Shown here one piece after another: positions 17,943 to 29,994 of a stretch of DNA of 43,382 nucleotides. A program made the translations under genes and the position numbers. A model generated the notes under the pieces. The model ran no database searches. It saw only the letters and a list, made by a program, of their open reading frames with translations, and was not told where the DNA came from. The stretch is from Planctomycetota bacterium (GTDB lineage Bacteria > Planctomycetota > UBA8742 > UBA2392): assembly GCA_020847415.1 (NCBI GenBank), contig JADLBZ010000092.1, positions 1-43,382 of the forward strand, read 5' to 3'. The first letter of the stretch is position 1, and each line of letters opens with the position of its first letter.

Positions 17943-19427
17943 TCACTTGCTCTCAGCGGGCGGGTCAGATTCGTAGCCGTCCTTGAAGAACTGGGCGTAG
18001 ACCTCCTTGCCCGCGCTGTCGTACTCCCGCTGCCACCCGTCGCGCCAGCCACCCTTGAAAGCGCCCTGGGCCTGAGGCGTCCCCTGCCGGGTGAACCAGG
18101 ACCAAGCGCCGTCCCGCTTGCCGTCCTTGTAGCTGCCCTTCATTCGGGGGCGGCCATCGTCGTACCAGTACTCCCAGTTGCCCTCGCGGCGGCCCATGCG
18201 GAAAGAGCCGTGACTTTCCAGCGAACCATTGACGTGCCAGGCGGACCACTCGCCGGTTCGAAGGCCGTCGGCGCAGGAGCCCTCCTCCGCCTTCTCGCCG
18301 TTGTCGTGATACTGCACCCAGCGTCCGTTGCGCCGACCCGAGGCGTAGCTGCCTTCGGAGGCTTTCTTGCCGTTGGCGTACCAGCGGGTCCAGCCCTGTT
18401 CGTTGAAGCCGCCCGCGTAGACGCACTCCAGCTCTTTCTGGCCGTTGGGGTGCCAGCTCACCCAGGCCCCCACGCGGCCGCCCTTGGCGTACTCGCCGTC
18501 GGCAGCGGGCTTGTTGTTGTCGTGCCAGCTCAGCCAGCGGCCCGTGCGCGAGCCGGCCAGGTAGGCGCCTTCTTCTTTCTTGGCGGTATTCTCGTGCCAG
18601 AAGGTCCAGTTGCCTTCCCGGACGCCTTCCTTGAACTCGCCCTCGGACTCCCTGGTGCCGGAGCTGAAGTAGAACACCCAGCGGCCCACCGGCTGGTCGG
18701 CAATCGCCATGCCCTCGGACTGCAGGTTGCCGTTGTCGAACCAGCGGGACCACTTGCCGGGCCGCTCTTTGTTGTAGTCGTGGGATTCCGCCAGTTGCTT
18801 GTTGGGGTGCCAGGCCTGCCAGCGGTCAAACTTCACACCCAATTCCAGGCGGCCCGAGGTGGCCGGCTCGCCATTCTCGTGGAACGTCTCCCAGCGGCCG
18901 TCCTGCTTGCCGGTCTTGTATTGGCCCTGTGCAGCCGCCTTGCCGTTCTCGTGCCAGCGGCGGTAGGCCCCGTGCAGCACGCCTTCCTTGTTGTAGTTGT
19001 GTTCCTCGCTCTTGCGGCCGATGGCAAACCAGCGCTCCCACTTGCCGACGGGCTTGTCCTTCTCGTACTTGCCCTCAGTGGCCTTCTTGCCGTTGGCGTG
19101 CCAGGTGGTCCATTCGTCCCAGCGAGCGCCACCGGCCAGCTTGCCCTCTTCTTTGGCCTGGCCGTTCTCGTGGAACCAGCGCCAGCGACCTTCGCGCTTG
19201 CCCTGGTGGTACTTGCCCTCTGCCGCGACTTTGCCGCTCTCAAAGTACTCCCAGGCATCGCCCTGGCGTGTTTCGTTGCCCTGCTTGTCCACCTGCACGG
19301 CGTACTTTTCGCGCAGCGCACCCGAGGAGTACTTGCTTTCCCGCCATTCCACCTTGATGGGCGGGCCGGCCAGTGCCGGCAGAACCGAGAGCAACAGCAA
19401 CAGCGCAAAGGCAGCGGCGGTGCGCAT
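17943..19427 (-). CDS. Secreted MORN-like (YwqK-type) repeat protein
   Basis: Signal peptide MRTAAAFALLLLLSVLPALA, then about 17 tandem ~23-aa repeats of the form GKxxxEGxYxxGxRxGxWxxWHxN. Confidence 0.88.
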   Translation of the reverse strand: MRTAAAFALLLLLSVLPALAGPPIKVEWRESKYSSGALREKYAVQVDKQGNETRQGDAWEYFESGKVAAEGKYHQGKREGRWRWFHENGQAKEEGKLAGGARWDEWTTWHANGKKATEGKYEKDKPVGKWERWFAIGRKSEEHNYNKEGVLHGAYRRWHENGKAAAQGQYKTGKQDGRWETFHENGEPATSGRLELGVKFDRWQAWHPNKQLAESHDYNKERPGKWSRWFDNGNLQSEGMAIADQPVGRWVFYFSSGTRESEGEFKEGVREGNWTFWHENTAKKEEGAYLAGSRTGRWLSWHDNNKPAADGEYAKGGRVGAWVSWHPNGQKELECVYAGGFNEQGWTRWYANGKKASEGSYASGRRNGRWVQYHDNGEKAEEGSCADGLRTGEWSAWHVNGSLESHGSFRMGRREGNWEYWYDDGRPRMKGSYKDGKRDGAWSWFTRQGTPQAQGAFKGGWRDGWQREYDSAGKEVYAQFFKDGYESDPPAESK

Positions 19428-19515
19428 GGCAGCATCCCGAAAGGTGGCAGAATTGTACGCGCCGGCGGCGGTGGTTGCCACCATCGCCGCGTTGACCTTG
19501 CTCCGTCTGCATTCC

Positions 19516-22500
19516 ATGCTGAAGGGGCTTGCCTCGCAGCCCGGGTGTCCCGGGCAGGAGCCTGCCGTGGCGCGCTCGGTCCGTCGCTGGACGCAACGCA
19601 ACCTGCTGTACCCGTTGGCGATCTTCGCCATCATCGGGCCCACCGTGGTGCTGGGCCTGTTCGGCGCGTACGCCCTGCGCGAGGTCGAGTTGCGCCCGTC
19701 GCTGTACCGGCAGGAATTGTCCGAGCTGCAGCAGGGGCTGGAGATTGCGCTGGAGATGCGCCTGCGCGACCTGGCAGTCACGCCCCCGCGCACTGCGGAC
19801 GACATCCCGGCCGCGCGCGCGGCTGTTGAGACGTACTTCAGCGACTACACCCGGGCGCTGGCCGGCCAGGCGTATGTCGGCATAGGCGGCACCGTGCATG
19901 AGTCGCTTGCTGTAGACGGGACGCGCGGCAAAGCGGCTCCTGCTGTGCTGATGGACGCCCTGGCCCATGGCCATCCTGACGGCGGCAGGCGCACGCTCTC
20001 GCTGGAGGTGATCGGGGGCAACGAGTCGCGCCATCTGGCGTACGTCATTTACGGCGGAGGCCCCGGGGCGGGCTTTGTGGCCTGGGAGCTGCAGCCCAAC
20101 GAAATTGACCGCTTCGTGGCATCGCACCTGCCATCACTGGACCTCGGCAACGACTCGCTTTCCACCGAGGTTGTGGACCGCTCGCAGGTCAACTGGCGAA
20201 CACACCCCGGCAGCGATTCCGAGATGGTCGGCTATGTGCCCGTGCACGAGACACTGCACCCGGGCCGGTACGTGGCGCTGCAACTGGACACCGGCGCCCA
20301 GTTCTACAAGGACAGCACGTTCCTCTCGACCATGTTCATCGTCATCGCCGTACTGTGCGTGCCGGTGGTCTCGTCGGCCAGCCTGATGGCGGTGCACATG
20401 ATCCTGCGCGAGGCCAGCGAGGCCCGCAAGAAAGTGGACTTCGTCAGCAACGTGACCCACGAACTCAAGACGCCCCTGACCAGCATCCGCATGTTCGTGG
20501 AAACACTGAAGCTGGGTCGCGTGAAGAACCCCGAGCAGGTCAACGCCTGCCTCGACACCATCATGAACGAGACCAACCGCCTCAGCGCGCTGATTGACCA
20601 CGTGCTGTCCTTCAGCAAGCTCGAGAACCAGGTAAAGAAGTACAACTTCCAGCCGGCCAACCTGGCCCAGGTGGTGCGGGACACCATTGGCTTGTTCAAG
20701 GGCCAGATCGCCAACGTGAAGGGCGAGATCCGACTGAAGGTGACGCCCGGTCTGCCCACCCGTGCGGTCTTTGACAAGGACGGCATCCGCGAGGTGCTGC
20801 TGAACCTGCTTTCCAACTCCATCAAGTACAGCGGCGACGACAAGTTCGTCACCGTGGTCGCCGGCATTGACTGCAACGACCTGTTCATCGAGGTTGCCGA
20901 CCGCGGCATCGGCATTGACCCCGAGCACCACCAGCGCATCTTCGAGAAATTCTTCCGCGTGGACCAGGACCGTGCCCGCAAGGTGGACGGCACCGGCCTG
21001 GGCCTCGCCATTTGCCGCGAGATCGTGCAGGCCCACGGCGGCCGCATTACACTGGACTCGGCCCGCGGGCGCGGCAGCCGCTTCACCGTGTTCATTCCCT
21101 ATCGCGCCCCCGGCGGCTCGGGCCTTGTGCAGCCACGTACCACGGAGACCGTCATGCCCAGCGGCAACACCGAAGTCATGAAGTCGCCCGATTCGTCGCC
21201 GCTGCGCAGCGCCATGCTGGCGGCTGGTGCCGCCCTGCTGGGCCTGGCCGGTGCCGTGGCCGGTGCCCGCGCCCAGCCGGACCGGCCGCCGGGCAACGAG
21301 CCCGCCGCGGAAAAACCCAAGGGCTCGCTGCTGCCGCGCCCCGATGTGGACGCCGCCACCGAGTCCTGGGTGAAGAAGCTGGGCGGCTTGCGCCCCCAGG
21401 CAGTCACGGTTGAGGTGGGCTCCATGCTGCGGCACTGCCTGACGCCGGAAGGCGACCGCCTGTATTACTTCCGCAAGCTGCCGCAAGCCGAAGGGGACAA
21501 GGCCGCCCCGCGCTTTGCCTTGTACACCGCGGGGCCGCAGAAGATCGAAACCAGGGTGACCGAAACCGGTGCCGCCGCCGTGCCGCCGCTGTTTCTGGCC
21601 GACGGCCGCATGGTGCTGGTGACGCGCCGCGCCGACACCTCGGGTGACGGTGCATTGGACGGCCTGGACGACGGCGAACTGCTGGTGATGAACCGGGACG
21701 GCGGCGCTGCACGCTCGGTGGCGACGCTCGCCCCCGGCGAGGTGCCCGTGGCAGCCTGGCGCGAGGGCAAGGAAGTGCTGCTCAGCGAGCCCGCCCCCGG
21801 CGAAGCCAACGGCTGGATTACCAGCTTGCATCTGTTGCAGGGAACACGCACACGGCTGGTGCGCGGCTTTAACGTGGAACTGGTGCTGGAAGGCAACAAG
21901 CTGCTCTTTGAGCGCATGCAGGTACCTCCCAAGAAACCCGAGCCGGAGGATGCATGGCGTCGCGGCTGGGAAGAAGATGAAGAGCCGGAACCGGAAGCAG
22001 TGGAGCGGCCGCCCCAGCTCACCGACCCATCCGAGCATGTGCTGTACGACCCGGCAGACGGCTCGCAAACACTGCTTTACAGCCCCACCACGCGCTCGCG
22101 CCTGTCGGTGTGCGCGGAAGGCTCGTTTTACGGCAGCCAGGAGGCCTCGACCCAGGCCGCGGACATGCAGTCAGCGCGCCGCAGGAGCGTCTACGACATC
22201 ACGACGCTGGAGCTGTTGATCGTGGACGACGCGGACCATCGCGACACCCGGGCACCCAGCGCCCGCTACAACTACCAGGCTGTGGGCTGGATCAAGGAAC
22301 GCGGTCTGCTGGCGCTGGAAGAAGGAAAGCTGGCTTCGCGACTGCTGCTGCTGGATCGCGCCCTGAAGGTTCATTCGCTGGGCGAGCTGGACCTGTCCGT
22401 GCGCGGCCTGCGGGCTTCCGCAGGCGGCCTGACCATCGCCTGGCTGCAGGTAGAGGACACCGACAAGAACGGCCTGCTGGAGCCCTGGAAAGACACGGCC

Positions 22501-22527
22501 AAGCCCTACTTCTGCACGATCGAGTAG
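19516..22527 (+). CDS. Sensor histidine kinase with in-frame C-terminal TM and extracytoplasmic-like domain (start ATG 19516 or GTG 19567)
   Basis: TM and sensor region; HisKA VDFVSNVTHELKTPLTSIRMFVETLKLG; HATPase NLLSNSIKYSGDD, EVADRGIGID, FEKFFRVDQD, GTGLGLAICREIV. The ORF continues without a stop into SSPLRSAMLAAGAALLGLAGAVAGARAQ and about 430 more aa. Confidence 0.85.
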   Translation: MLKGLASQPGCPGQEPAVARSVRRWTQRNLLYPLAIFAIIGPTVVLGLFGAYALREVELRPSLYRQELSELQQGLEIALEMRLRDLAVTPPRTADDIPAARAAVETYFSDYTRALAGQAYVGIGGTVHESLAVDGTRGKAAPAVLMDALAHGHPDGGRRTLSLEVIGGNESRHLAYVIYGGGPGAGFVAWELQPNEIDRFVASHLPSLDLGNDSLSTEVVDRSQVNWRTHPGSDSEMVGYVPVHETLHPGRYVALQLDTGAQFYKDSTFLSTMFIVIAVLCVPVVSSASLMAVHMILREASEARKKVDFVSNVTHELKTPLTSIRMFVETLKLGRVKNPEQVNACLDTIMNETNRLSALIDHVLSFSKLENQVKKYNFQPANLAQVVRDTIGLFKGQIANVKGEIRLKVTPGLPTRAVFDKDGIREVLLNLLSNSIKYSGDDKFVTVVAGIDCNDLFIEVADRGIGIDPEHHQRIFEKFFRVDQDRARKVDGTGLGLAICREIVQAHGGRITLDSARGRGSRFTVFIPYRAPGGSGLVQPRTTETVMPSGNTEVMKSPDSSPLRSAMLAAGAALLGLAGAVAGARAQPDRPPGNEPAAEKPKGSLLPRPDVDAATESWVKKLGGLRPQAVTVEVGSMLRHCLTPEGDRLYYFRKLPQAEGDKAAPRFALYTAGPQKIETRVTETGAAAVPPLFLADGRMVLVTRRADTSGDGALDGLDDGELLVMNRDGGAARSVATLAPGEVPVAAWREGKEVLLSEPAPGEANGWITSLHLLQGTRTRLVRGFNVELVLEGNKLLFERMQVPPKKPEPEDAWRRGWEEDEEPEPEAVERPPQLTDPSEHVLYDPADGSQTLLYSPTTRSRLSVCAEGSFYGSQEASTQAADMQSARRRSVYDITTLELLIVDDADHRDTRAPSARYNYQAVGWIKERGLLALEEGKLASRLLLLDRALKVHSLGELDLSVRGLRASAGGLTIAWLQVEDTDKNGLLEPWKDTAKPYFCTIE

Positions 22528-22543
22528 GCAGGCGGTACGTGAG

Positions 22544-22573
22544 AAGGGGCGCGGACTCCGCGCCCCTTTTTGT
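22544..22573 (+). terminator. Intrinsic terminator after histidine kinase gene
   Basis: AAGGGGCGCGG-ACT-CCGCGCCCCTT followed by TTTG; probably bidirectional. Confidence 0.75.
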
Positions 22574-22591
22574 TTGCGGGTGCAAGTCGGG

Positions 22592-24094
22592 CTACTTCAC
22601 GCCCCAGTCCTGGTAGGCAAACGCCCGCTGCTCGGCAGGCGGCGTCAGGCCGAAGTTGCCGATCGTCTCGCGCGAGAAGTTGTAGTAGGCCGAGTCCATC
22701 AGAATGGAGTACACCGACCAGCGCGGCGCGCCCGAGGTGGGGATGATGCTGATGTCGTTGGCAGGCACCGAGCGGGTTTCCTTGCCGTAGAGCTGTTTGC
22801 CCGCGCGGTCAAACAGGCGGAATTGCCAGTCCACGGCGACGCCGAACAGCAAGCCCAGCGAGCGCTGCACGCTGTTGCGCGTCTCGTAGTTGTTGAAGTA
22901 CGTCGTCGTGCGCCAGACCAGCGACTCCACTTCAATCACCAGCTTGCCCTCGCGCGATTCGTCTTCGCCCAGGGGCTTCAGGGTCAGCAGGCTGGCGTCA
23001 AACACCTGCCGGAAGGCCTCCGTGGAAGCCGCCACGAACGTGGAACGCCGCGCTGCATCAAACTTGGGCGAGAATGCCTCACCCTGCGGGATCACGGGAA
23101 TCTTGCCGTCGGGGAAGGCCAGCTTCACGCTGGGTTCGTCCTTGTAGCTCTCATAGACTTCCAGGTGGCCATCCGGGGCTTCCAGGCTGGTCTTGTTCTT
23201 GAAGGCCACGTACACGTCGGAGGTCTCGGCCCCGGCAAGATCCTTCAGCAGCACCTGAAAGGCCTTGCGCAGCTCCTCGTCCGTTGCGAACTCGGCACCA
23301 TCGGCAGCCTTGCCGGGCTGCGACAGCTTGGCCAGTGCGTTGTCGTACAGGCCGCCCATGCCGGCGGCGGCGGCATCCAGCACCATCTGGAAGCGCGGGT
23401 CGCCGGCGTGGTCGCGCTTGACCTCGGCAATTGCCTCGCGCACTTCGGCCACCTTGTTGTCGCGGAACGCCGCAATCACTTTGGCGCGCAGTTGGTGAGC
23501 CTTGGCCTCCGGGCGCTGGAACTGCCCGGGGATGTCCCAGAAGTACTGGTAGTCCCAGGCCCAATGGCTTTCGTTGCTGACCAGGCGATCAAAGGTCTCT
23601 TGTTCCTTAGCCTTCCATTGACCCTCGCTGAGCGACGGGCCCGCAGCGACGCCGAACACGATGCCCACCAGGATTACGCCCAGTGACGGCAGCACCGGTA
23701 TCCTCTTGCCCGCCAGGTTGGCGCCCCCGGTGGCCATCCAGCGCAGGCCAACGCCCATTGCAAAGCCCATGGCGCCCGCCACGCCGGCACCCTGGTAGCC
23801 CTCGTGCAGCATCCCAGCCAGGAATCCCAGGGCCAGCCCGCCGCCAAAGAGGATCTTGATGACCCCCAGCACCTTGCTGGGCCCCCGCTTGACGGGCCTG
23901 GCGTTGGGGTACATGGGCGCTTGCGGATAGGCGGGACCTCCCGGGTAGGGCATGGGCTGCTGCGGGTAGCCTGCCGCCGGCTGGTAGGGTGCATGTGGCA
24001 TGGGTTGCCCCTGGGGGTACTGCGGCGGCTGCGGTTGCTGAGGGAAGCCGGGTTGTGGGTAGACGCCTTGGGGCGGACGCGGTGGCTGGTTCAT
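22592..24094 (-). CDS. Hypothetical membrane protein with Pro/Gln/Tyr-rich N terminus
   Basis: MNQPPRPPQGVYPQPGFPQQPQPPQYPQGQPMPHAPYQ..., then TM segments and a soluble domain; starts upstream of and divergent from rpsO. Confidence 0.75.
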   Translation of the reverse strand: MNQPPRPPQGVYPQPGFPQQPQPPQYPQGQPMPHAPYQPAAGYPQQPMPYPGGPAYPQAPMYPNARPVKRGPSKVLGVIKILFGGGLALGFLAGMLHEGYQGAGVAGAMGFAMGVGLRWMATGGANLAGKRIPVLPSLGVILVGIVFGVAAGPSLSEGQWKAKEQETFDRLVSNESHWAWDYQYFWDIPGQFQRPEAKAHQLRAKVIAAFRDNKVAEVREAIAEVKRDHAGDPRFQMVLDAAAAGMGGLYDNALAKLSQPGKAADGAEFATDEELRKAFQVLLKDLAGAETSDVYVAFKNKTSLEAPDGHLEVYESYKDEPSVKLAFPDGKIPVIPQGEAFSPKFDAARRSTFVAASTEAFRQVFDASLLTLKPLGEDESREGKLVIEVESLVWRTTTYFNNYETRNSVQRSLGLLFGVAVDWQFRLFDRAGKQLYGKETRSVPANDISIIPTSGAPRWSVYSILMDSAYYNFSRETIGNFGLTPPAEQRAFAYQDWGVK

Positions 24095-24220
24095 GGGATG
24101 GCTCCGAATTGGAGACAGGATAGCCTCCTGCGCGGGCGAATTTGAGTGTTTTTATGTTGCGGGGCTTGCGACTCTGCAATCCGCCACGAGCCCAAACTCC
24201 CGCTGGCGGCCTACCGGTTA

Positions 24221-24248
24221 TTGACACAGGGGGGCTCGCTGCTACCGT
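24221..24248 (+). promoter_or_regulatory. Candidate rpsO promoter
   Basis: TTGACA, 16 nt, TACCGT, upstream of rpsO. Confidence 0.45.
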
Positions 24249-24313
24249 GCTGCCCCATTGCACGCCGATTGCGGCTAGTGCTGCGGCCGGCGCAAGTGCT
24301 TTCGGAGACCAAG

Positions 24314-24580
24314 ATGATCACGAAGGACCGCCGCAACACGATTGTGGCCGAGTATGCCCGCCAGAAGGGCGATACCGGCAGTGTGGAAGTTCAGGCAGCG
24401 TTGCTGACTGAGGAAATCAACAACCTCACGGTGCACCTGAAGATCCACAAGAAAGACCACAACAGCCGCCGCGGCTTGTTGAAGATGGTGGGTAAGCGCA
24501 ACTCGCTTCTGAAGTACCTGGCCACAGAAGATGAAGGCCGGTACCAGAAGCTGATCGAGAAGCTCGGCATCCGCAAGTAA
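24314..24580 (+). CDS. rpsO: 30S ribosomal protein S15
   Basis: [88 protein letters not shown]. Confidence 0.97.
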   Translation: MITKDRRNTIVAEYARQKGDTGSVEVQAALLTEEINNLTVHLKIHKKDHNSRRGLLKMVGKRNSLLKYLATEDEGRYQKLIEKLGIRK

Positions 24581-24815
24581 TTGCGGATGCTGTCGTTATG
24601 GGGGCTCAGTGTAGAGCCCCTGCAGGGGGGCGGAACCGCGCCCTGTCGCCATGGGCGGACACAGAGGCCAATGCCGTTCGCGGCCTTCGCTTCTCTGCCC
24701 GCCCGGGCAGCTCGGGCATGTGCCCGGCAAGCCGGTTCCGCACTCATTCTGTTCTACGCCCCAGCCGCGACAGGCGTTTGGGGCAAGCTGCGCCAATTGG
24801 CGCAATGAGAGTGCA
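24581..24815 (+). ncRNA. Highly structured rpsO-pnp intergenic leader (candidate cis-regulatory RNA)
   Basis: Long-range GCGGAACCG/CGGTTCCGC pairing enclosing several hairpins, plus CTCATT/AATGAG pairing over the pnp initiation region. Confidence 0.45.
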
Positions 24816-27134
<2,319 letters not shown>

Positions 27135-27295
27135 TCCGGCGGGTTTTGCAGCACATGCATCAACCAACGGCGGCGCCACGGGCAACTGTGGCGCCGCGTG
27201 CAATTGTGCAGAATTGTTGCACCAGCCCATGCACCCCGGCCGATAGGGCCAAGGACGTGCCTGTTGCACGTCCAAATCCGATGCCGGAGGTCGCA

Positions 27296-28489
27296 ATGAC
27301 TGCGCTGCGTACGCTTGCTGTGCTGGTGGCTGCCTTGGTGGCGGCACCCCTGTTCTGCCAGGAGTCCTTCAGCCCCTACATGGCCGGCGTGACGGGCGAT
27401 TCCGTGCGCCTGCGCTCGGGTCCCAGCCTGGCCCACCCGCCCGTCTATGTGCTGGCCAAGGGCGAGCAACTGGTGGTGGTCGGCCACAAGGACGGCTGGG
27501 CCGAGGTACAGCTGCCGGCCAACGCGCCGTGCTGGCTGGCGGAGCAGTTCGCGAAACTGAACGCGGACGGCAAGTCCTACACCGTGACCGGCGACAAGGT
27601 GAACCTGCGCTGCACGCCTGACACCAAGTACTTTGCCATCGGCCAGATCGGCAAGGACCGCGTGCTCGCGGCCTGCCTGGACGGCCAGACCGGCAAGCCC
27701 GCCGCTGAGGGCGGCTTTGTCCGAGTGATCCCGCCCGCCGAGGCTCACGGCGCCGTGTCGCTGGAGCTGGTCGAGAAGCTGAACGTGCCGGTGCCCGCTG
27801 CCCCGGTGGCGGAAGCCCCCAAGGCCGATGCCCCGGTCGCGGAAGCCCCGAAAGCCGAGACGCCGGTGGAGGCGCCCAAGGCCGAGGAGCCGAAGAAGAC
27901 CGAAGAACCCAAGCGCGAGCCCAGTGCAGCGGAGCTGGAGGACGAGAAGAAGACCTTTGCCGAGCTGGAGCGCCTGCTGGCCGATGAGCTGAAGAAGCCG
28001 GCGGTGGACGTGAACCTGACCAACATCCGCAAGATGTTTGAGCAGTTCAAGGAGTGCGCCCTGGACGCCAAGATCAGCGAGAAGGCCGTCACGTACATCG
28101 AGAAGATCGATGTCACGGTGAAGCTGATTGAGGCCGAGAAGGCCCGCCTGGCCAAGGAAGATGAAGCCCGCAAGGCCGAGATCGAGCGCCTGCGCAAGGA
28201 GGCCCTGGAGCCCAAGAAGGAGCCCGAGCAGCCCAAGGGCCCCGTGGAGTATCTGGCCACGGGCACCATCGGCAGCACCGGCAAGTCTGCCCGCACGCCC
28301 GCCAGCCACCGCCTCTTCGACGACGAGGGCAAGGTGATTTACGACCTGCGCTGGGACAAGGGCGACCTGGCCAAGCTGATGGGCAGCAAGGTGGGCATTG
28401 TGGGCACGGTCAAGGAGTACGAGGGCTGGCCCCACAAGGTGGTGGTGATCGAGCGCATTGATGTGCTCGCCGACGAAGAGGACAAGTAG
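27296..28489 (+). CDS. Secreted protein with SH3-like domains and Pro/Ala/Glu/Lys-rich linker
   Basis: Signal peptide MTALRTLAVLVAALVAAPLFCQ; GVTGDSVRLRSGPSLAHPPVYVLAKGEQLVVVGHKDGWAEVQLP; KVNLRCTPDTKYFAIGQIG; PKADAPVAEAPKAETPVEAPKAEEPKK. Confidence 0.75.
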   Translation: MTALRTLAVLVAALVAAPLFCQESFSPYMAGVTGDSVRLRSGPSLAHPPVYVLAKGEQLVVVGHKDGWAEVQLPANAPCWLAEQFAKLNADGKSYTVTGDKVNLRCTPDTKYFAIGQIGKDRVLAACLDGQTGKPAAEGGFVRVIPPAEAHGAVSLELVEKLNVPVPAAPVAEAPKADAPVAEAPKAETPVEAPKAEEPKKTEEPKREPSAAELEDEKKTFAELERLLADELKKPAVDVNLTNIRKMFEQFKECALDAKISEKAVTYIEKIDVTVKLIEAEKARLAKEDEARKAEIERLRKEALEPKKEPEQPKGPVEYLATGTIGSTGKSARTPASHRLFDDEGKVIYDLRWDKGDLAKLMGSKVGIVGTVKEYEGWPHKVVVIERIDVLADEEDK

Positions 28490-28504
28490 TTTGCGCGAAC
28501 TTGA

Positions 28505-28541
28505 CCGGGGCGGCCGCCAAGGCCGCCCCGGTGTGTTTTTT
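28505..28541 (+). terminator. Intrinsic terminator between convergent SH3-protein gene and bioA
   Basis: CCGGGGCGGCC-GCCAA-GGCCGCCCCGG followed by TGTGTTTTTT. Confidence 0.85.
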
Positions 28542-28584
28542 CCGGCGCCGAGATCCGCGCTGCCTTCGTCGCGGCCTGGACACA

Positions 28585-29994
28585 TCAGGCTTGCAGGGCC
28601 TGCAGTCCGTCCGCCAGGGCAGAAACGATCTCGGTGATGTGCTCGCTCTCCAGGTTCAGGGGCGGCACGATCGTGATGATGTTGCCAAGGGGCCTGAAGA
28701 TCACCCGGCTCTTCTCCAGGGCGCGCGCGCACACCGCGTTGGCGTCGGCGCGGCCGGCGTAGCCCCGATCCTCGTTGCCCTTGGCATCCTTGATGGGCAC
28801 GCCAATGGCGAGGCCGCGCTGGCGAATGGCGCCCACGCGCGGGTGCGTGGCCACTTTGGCCTTCAGCTGCTGGGCAAACTCCCGCGAGCGGCTCTTCACG
28901 TTCTCTTTCAGCTTGTGCTCGACAATCAGGTCCAGGTTGCGGCTGGCGGCGGCACAGCAGAGCGGGTTGCCGCTGAAGGTGTGCCCGTGCAGGAAGTGCT
29001 TCATCTCGGCCCACTCGCCGCTGAAAGCCGCAAACACCTTGTCCGAGGCCATGGTGACGCCCATGGGCAGTTCGCCACCGGTCAGTCCCTTGCCCAGGCA
29101 CAGGATGTCGGGTTCCACCAGCTCGGTGCTGGAGGCAACCACCGGCCCCGTGCGACAGAAGCCGGTAAACACCTCGTCGGCGATCATCAGGATGCCGAAT
29201 TCGTTGCAGTACTTGCGCAGGCGGGTCAGGAAGTCCTCACACAGGGGCCGCATGCCGGCTGCGCCCTGGATAACCGGCTCGATCACTACCGCAGCCAGGC
29301 GATCCGAGAGGCCGGCCAGGGTGGCTTCCACCTGGCGGTCAATGCTGCGCCAGTTGCCGGGGCGCTCGTCGGGGTCCACCTGCATGGGGTAGGGAGCACT
29401 GTGCACACTGAACAACGACGGGGCGAACTTGCGCCGGAAGACCTCGATGCTGCTCACAGCCATCGAACCGAAGGTGTCGCCGTGGTAGCCCTCCGTGAAC
29501 GCCAGGAACTGTGTGCGGTTGATCTGCCCGGTCTGGTTGTGGTACTGCAGCGCCATCTTCATGGCAACTTCCACCGCCGTGCTGCCGTTGTCACTGAAGA
29601 ACACGTGGTTCAGCGTGGTGGGCGCGTCGGCAAAGCGATAGTCCTCGCGCACCGTCTCCACCAGCTTGTTGGCCAGCTCCACGGCCGGGAAATGGCTGAC
29701 GCTGAACAGGCTGGCGTGGCAAAGCTGGCTGGCCTGCTGCTGGATGGCCTTGACGATTTCGGGGTGGTTATGGCCCCAGACGTTGCACCACATGCTGCCA
29801 AAGGCGTCCAGGAAGCGGCGGCGGCGCACGTCGTACAGGTACGGCCCTTCGCCGCGCTCGATAATGATCGGGTCCTGTTTGCCGTACTCGCTCATCTGCG
29901 TGTATGGATGCCACAGGGCGTTACGGTCAATCTCTGCGAGGCGCGCAAAGTCGCGCAATGCCACGTTGCGGGAACTGATGCGAGACTGGTTCAT
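28585..29994 (-). CDS. bioA: Adenosylmethionine-8-amino-7-oxononanoate aminotransferase
   Basis: LWHPYTQMSEY...PYLYDVRRRRFLDAFGSMWCNVWGHNHPEI...FAFTEGYHGDTFGSMAVS; ADEVFTGFCRTG; class III aminotransferase with BioA-type N terminus. Confidence 0.93.
   Translation of the reverse strand: MNQSRISSRNVALRDFARLAEIDRNALWHPYTQMSEYGKQDPIIIERGEGPYLYDVRRRRFLDAFGSMWCNVWGHNHPEIVKAIQQQASQLCHASLFSVSHFPAVELANKLVETVREDYRFADAPTTLNHVFFSDNGSTAVEVAMKMALQYHNQTGQINRTQFLAFTEGYHGDTFGSMAVSSIEVFRRKFAPSLFSVHSAPYPMQVDPDERPGNWRSIDRQVEATLAGLSDRLAAVVIEPVIQGAAGMRPLCEDFLTRLRKYCNEFGILMIADEVFTGFCRTGPVVASSTELVEPDILCLGKGLTGGELPMGVTMASDKVFAAFSGEWAEMKHFLHGHTFSGNPLCCAAASRNLDLIVEHKLKENVKSRSREFAQQLKAKVATHPRVGAIRQRGLAIGVPIKDAKGNEDRGYAGRADANAVCARALEKSRVIFRPLGNIITIVPPLNLESEHITEIVSALADGLQALQA

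Noticed and set aside
18997-19515. Upstream extension of the histidine kinase ORF
   Set aside because: Lies antisense within the MORN-repeat gene; the true start is probably ATG 19516 or GTG 19567.
27745-28332. Ser/Ala-rich minus-strand ORF opposite the SH3-protein gene
   Set aside because: Low-complexity reverse complement of the Lys/Glu/Ala-rich linker.
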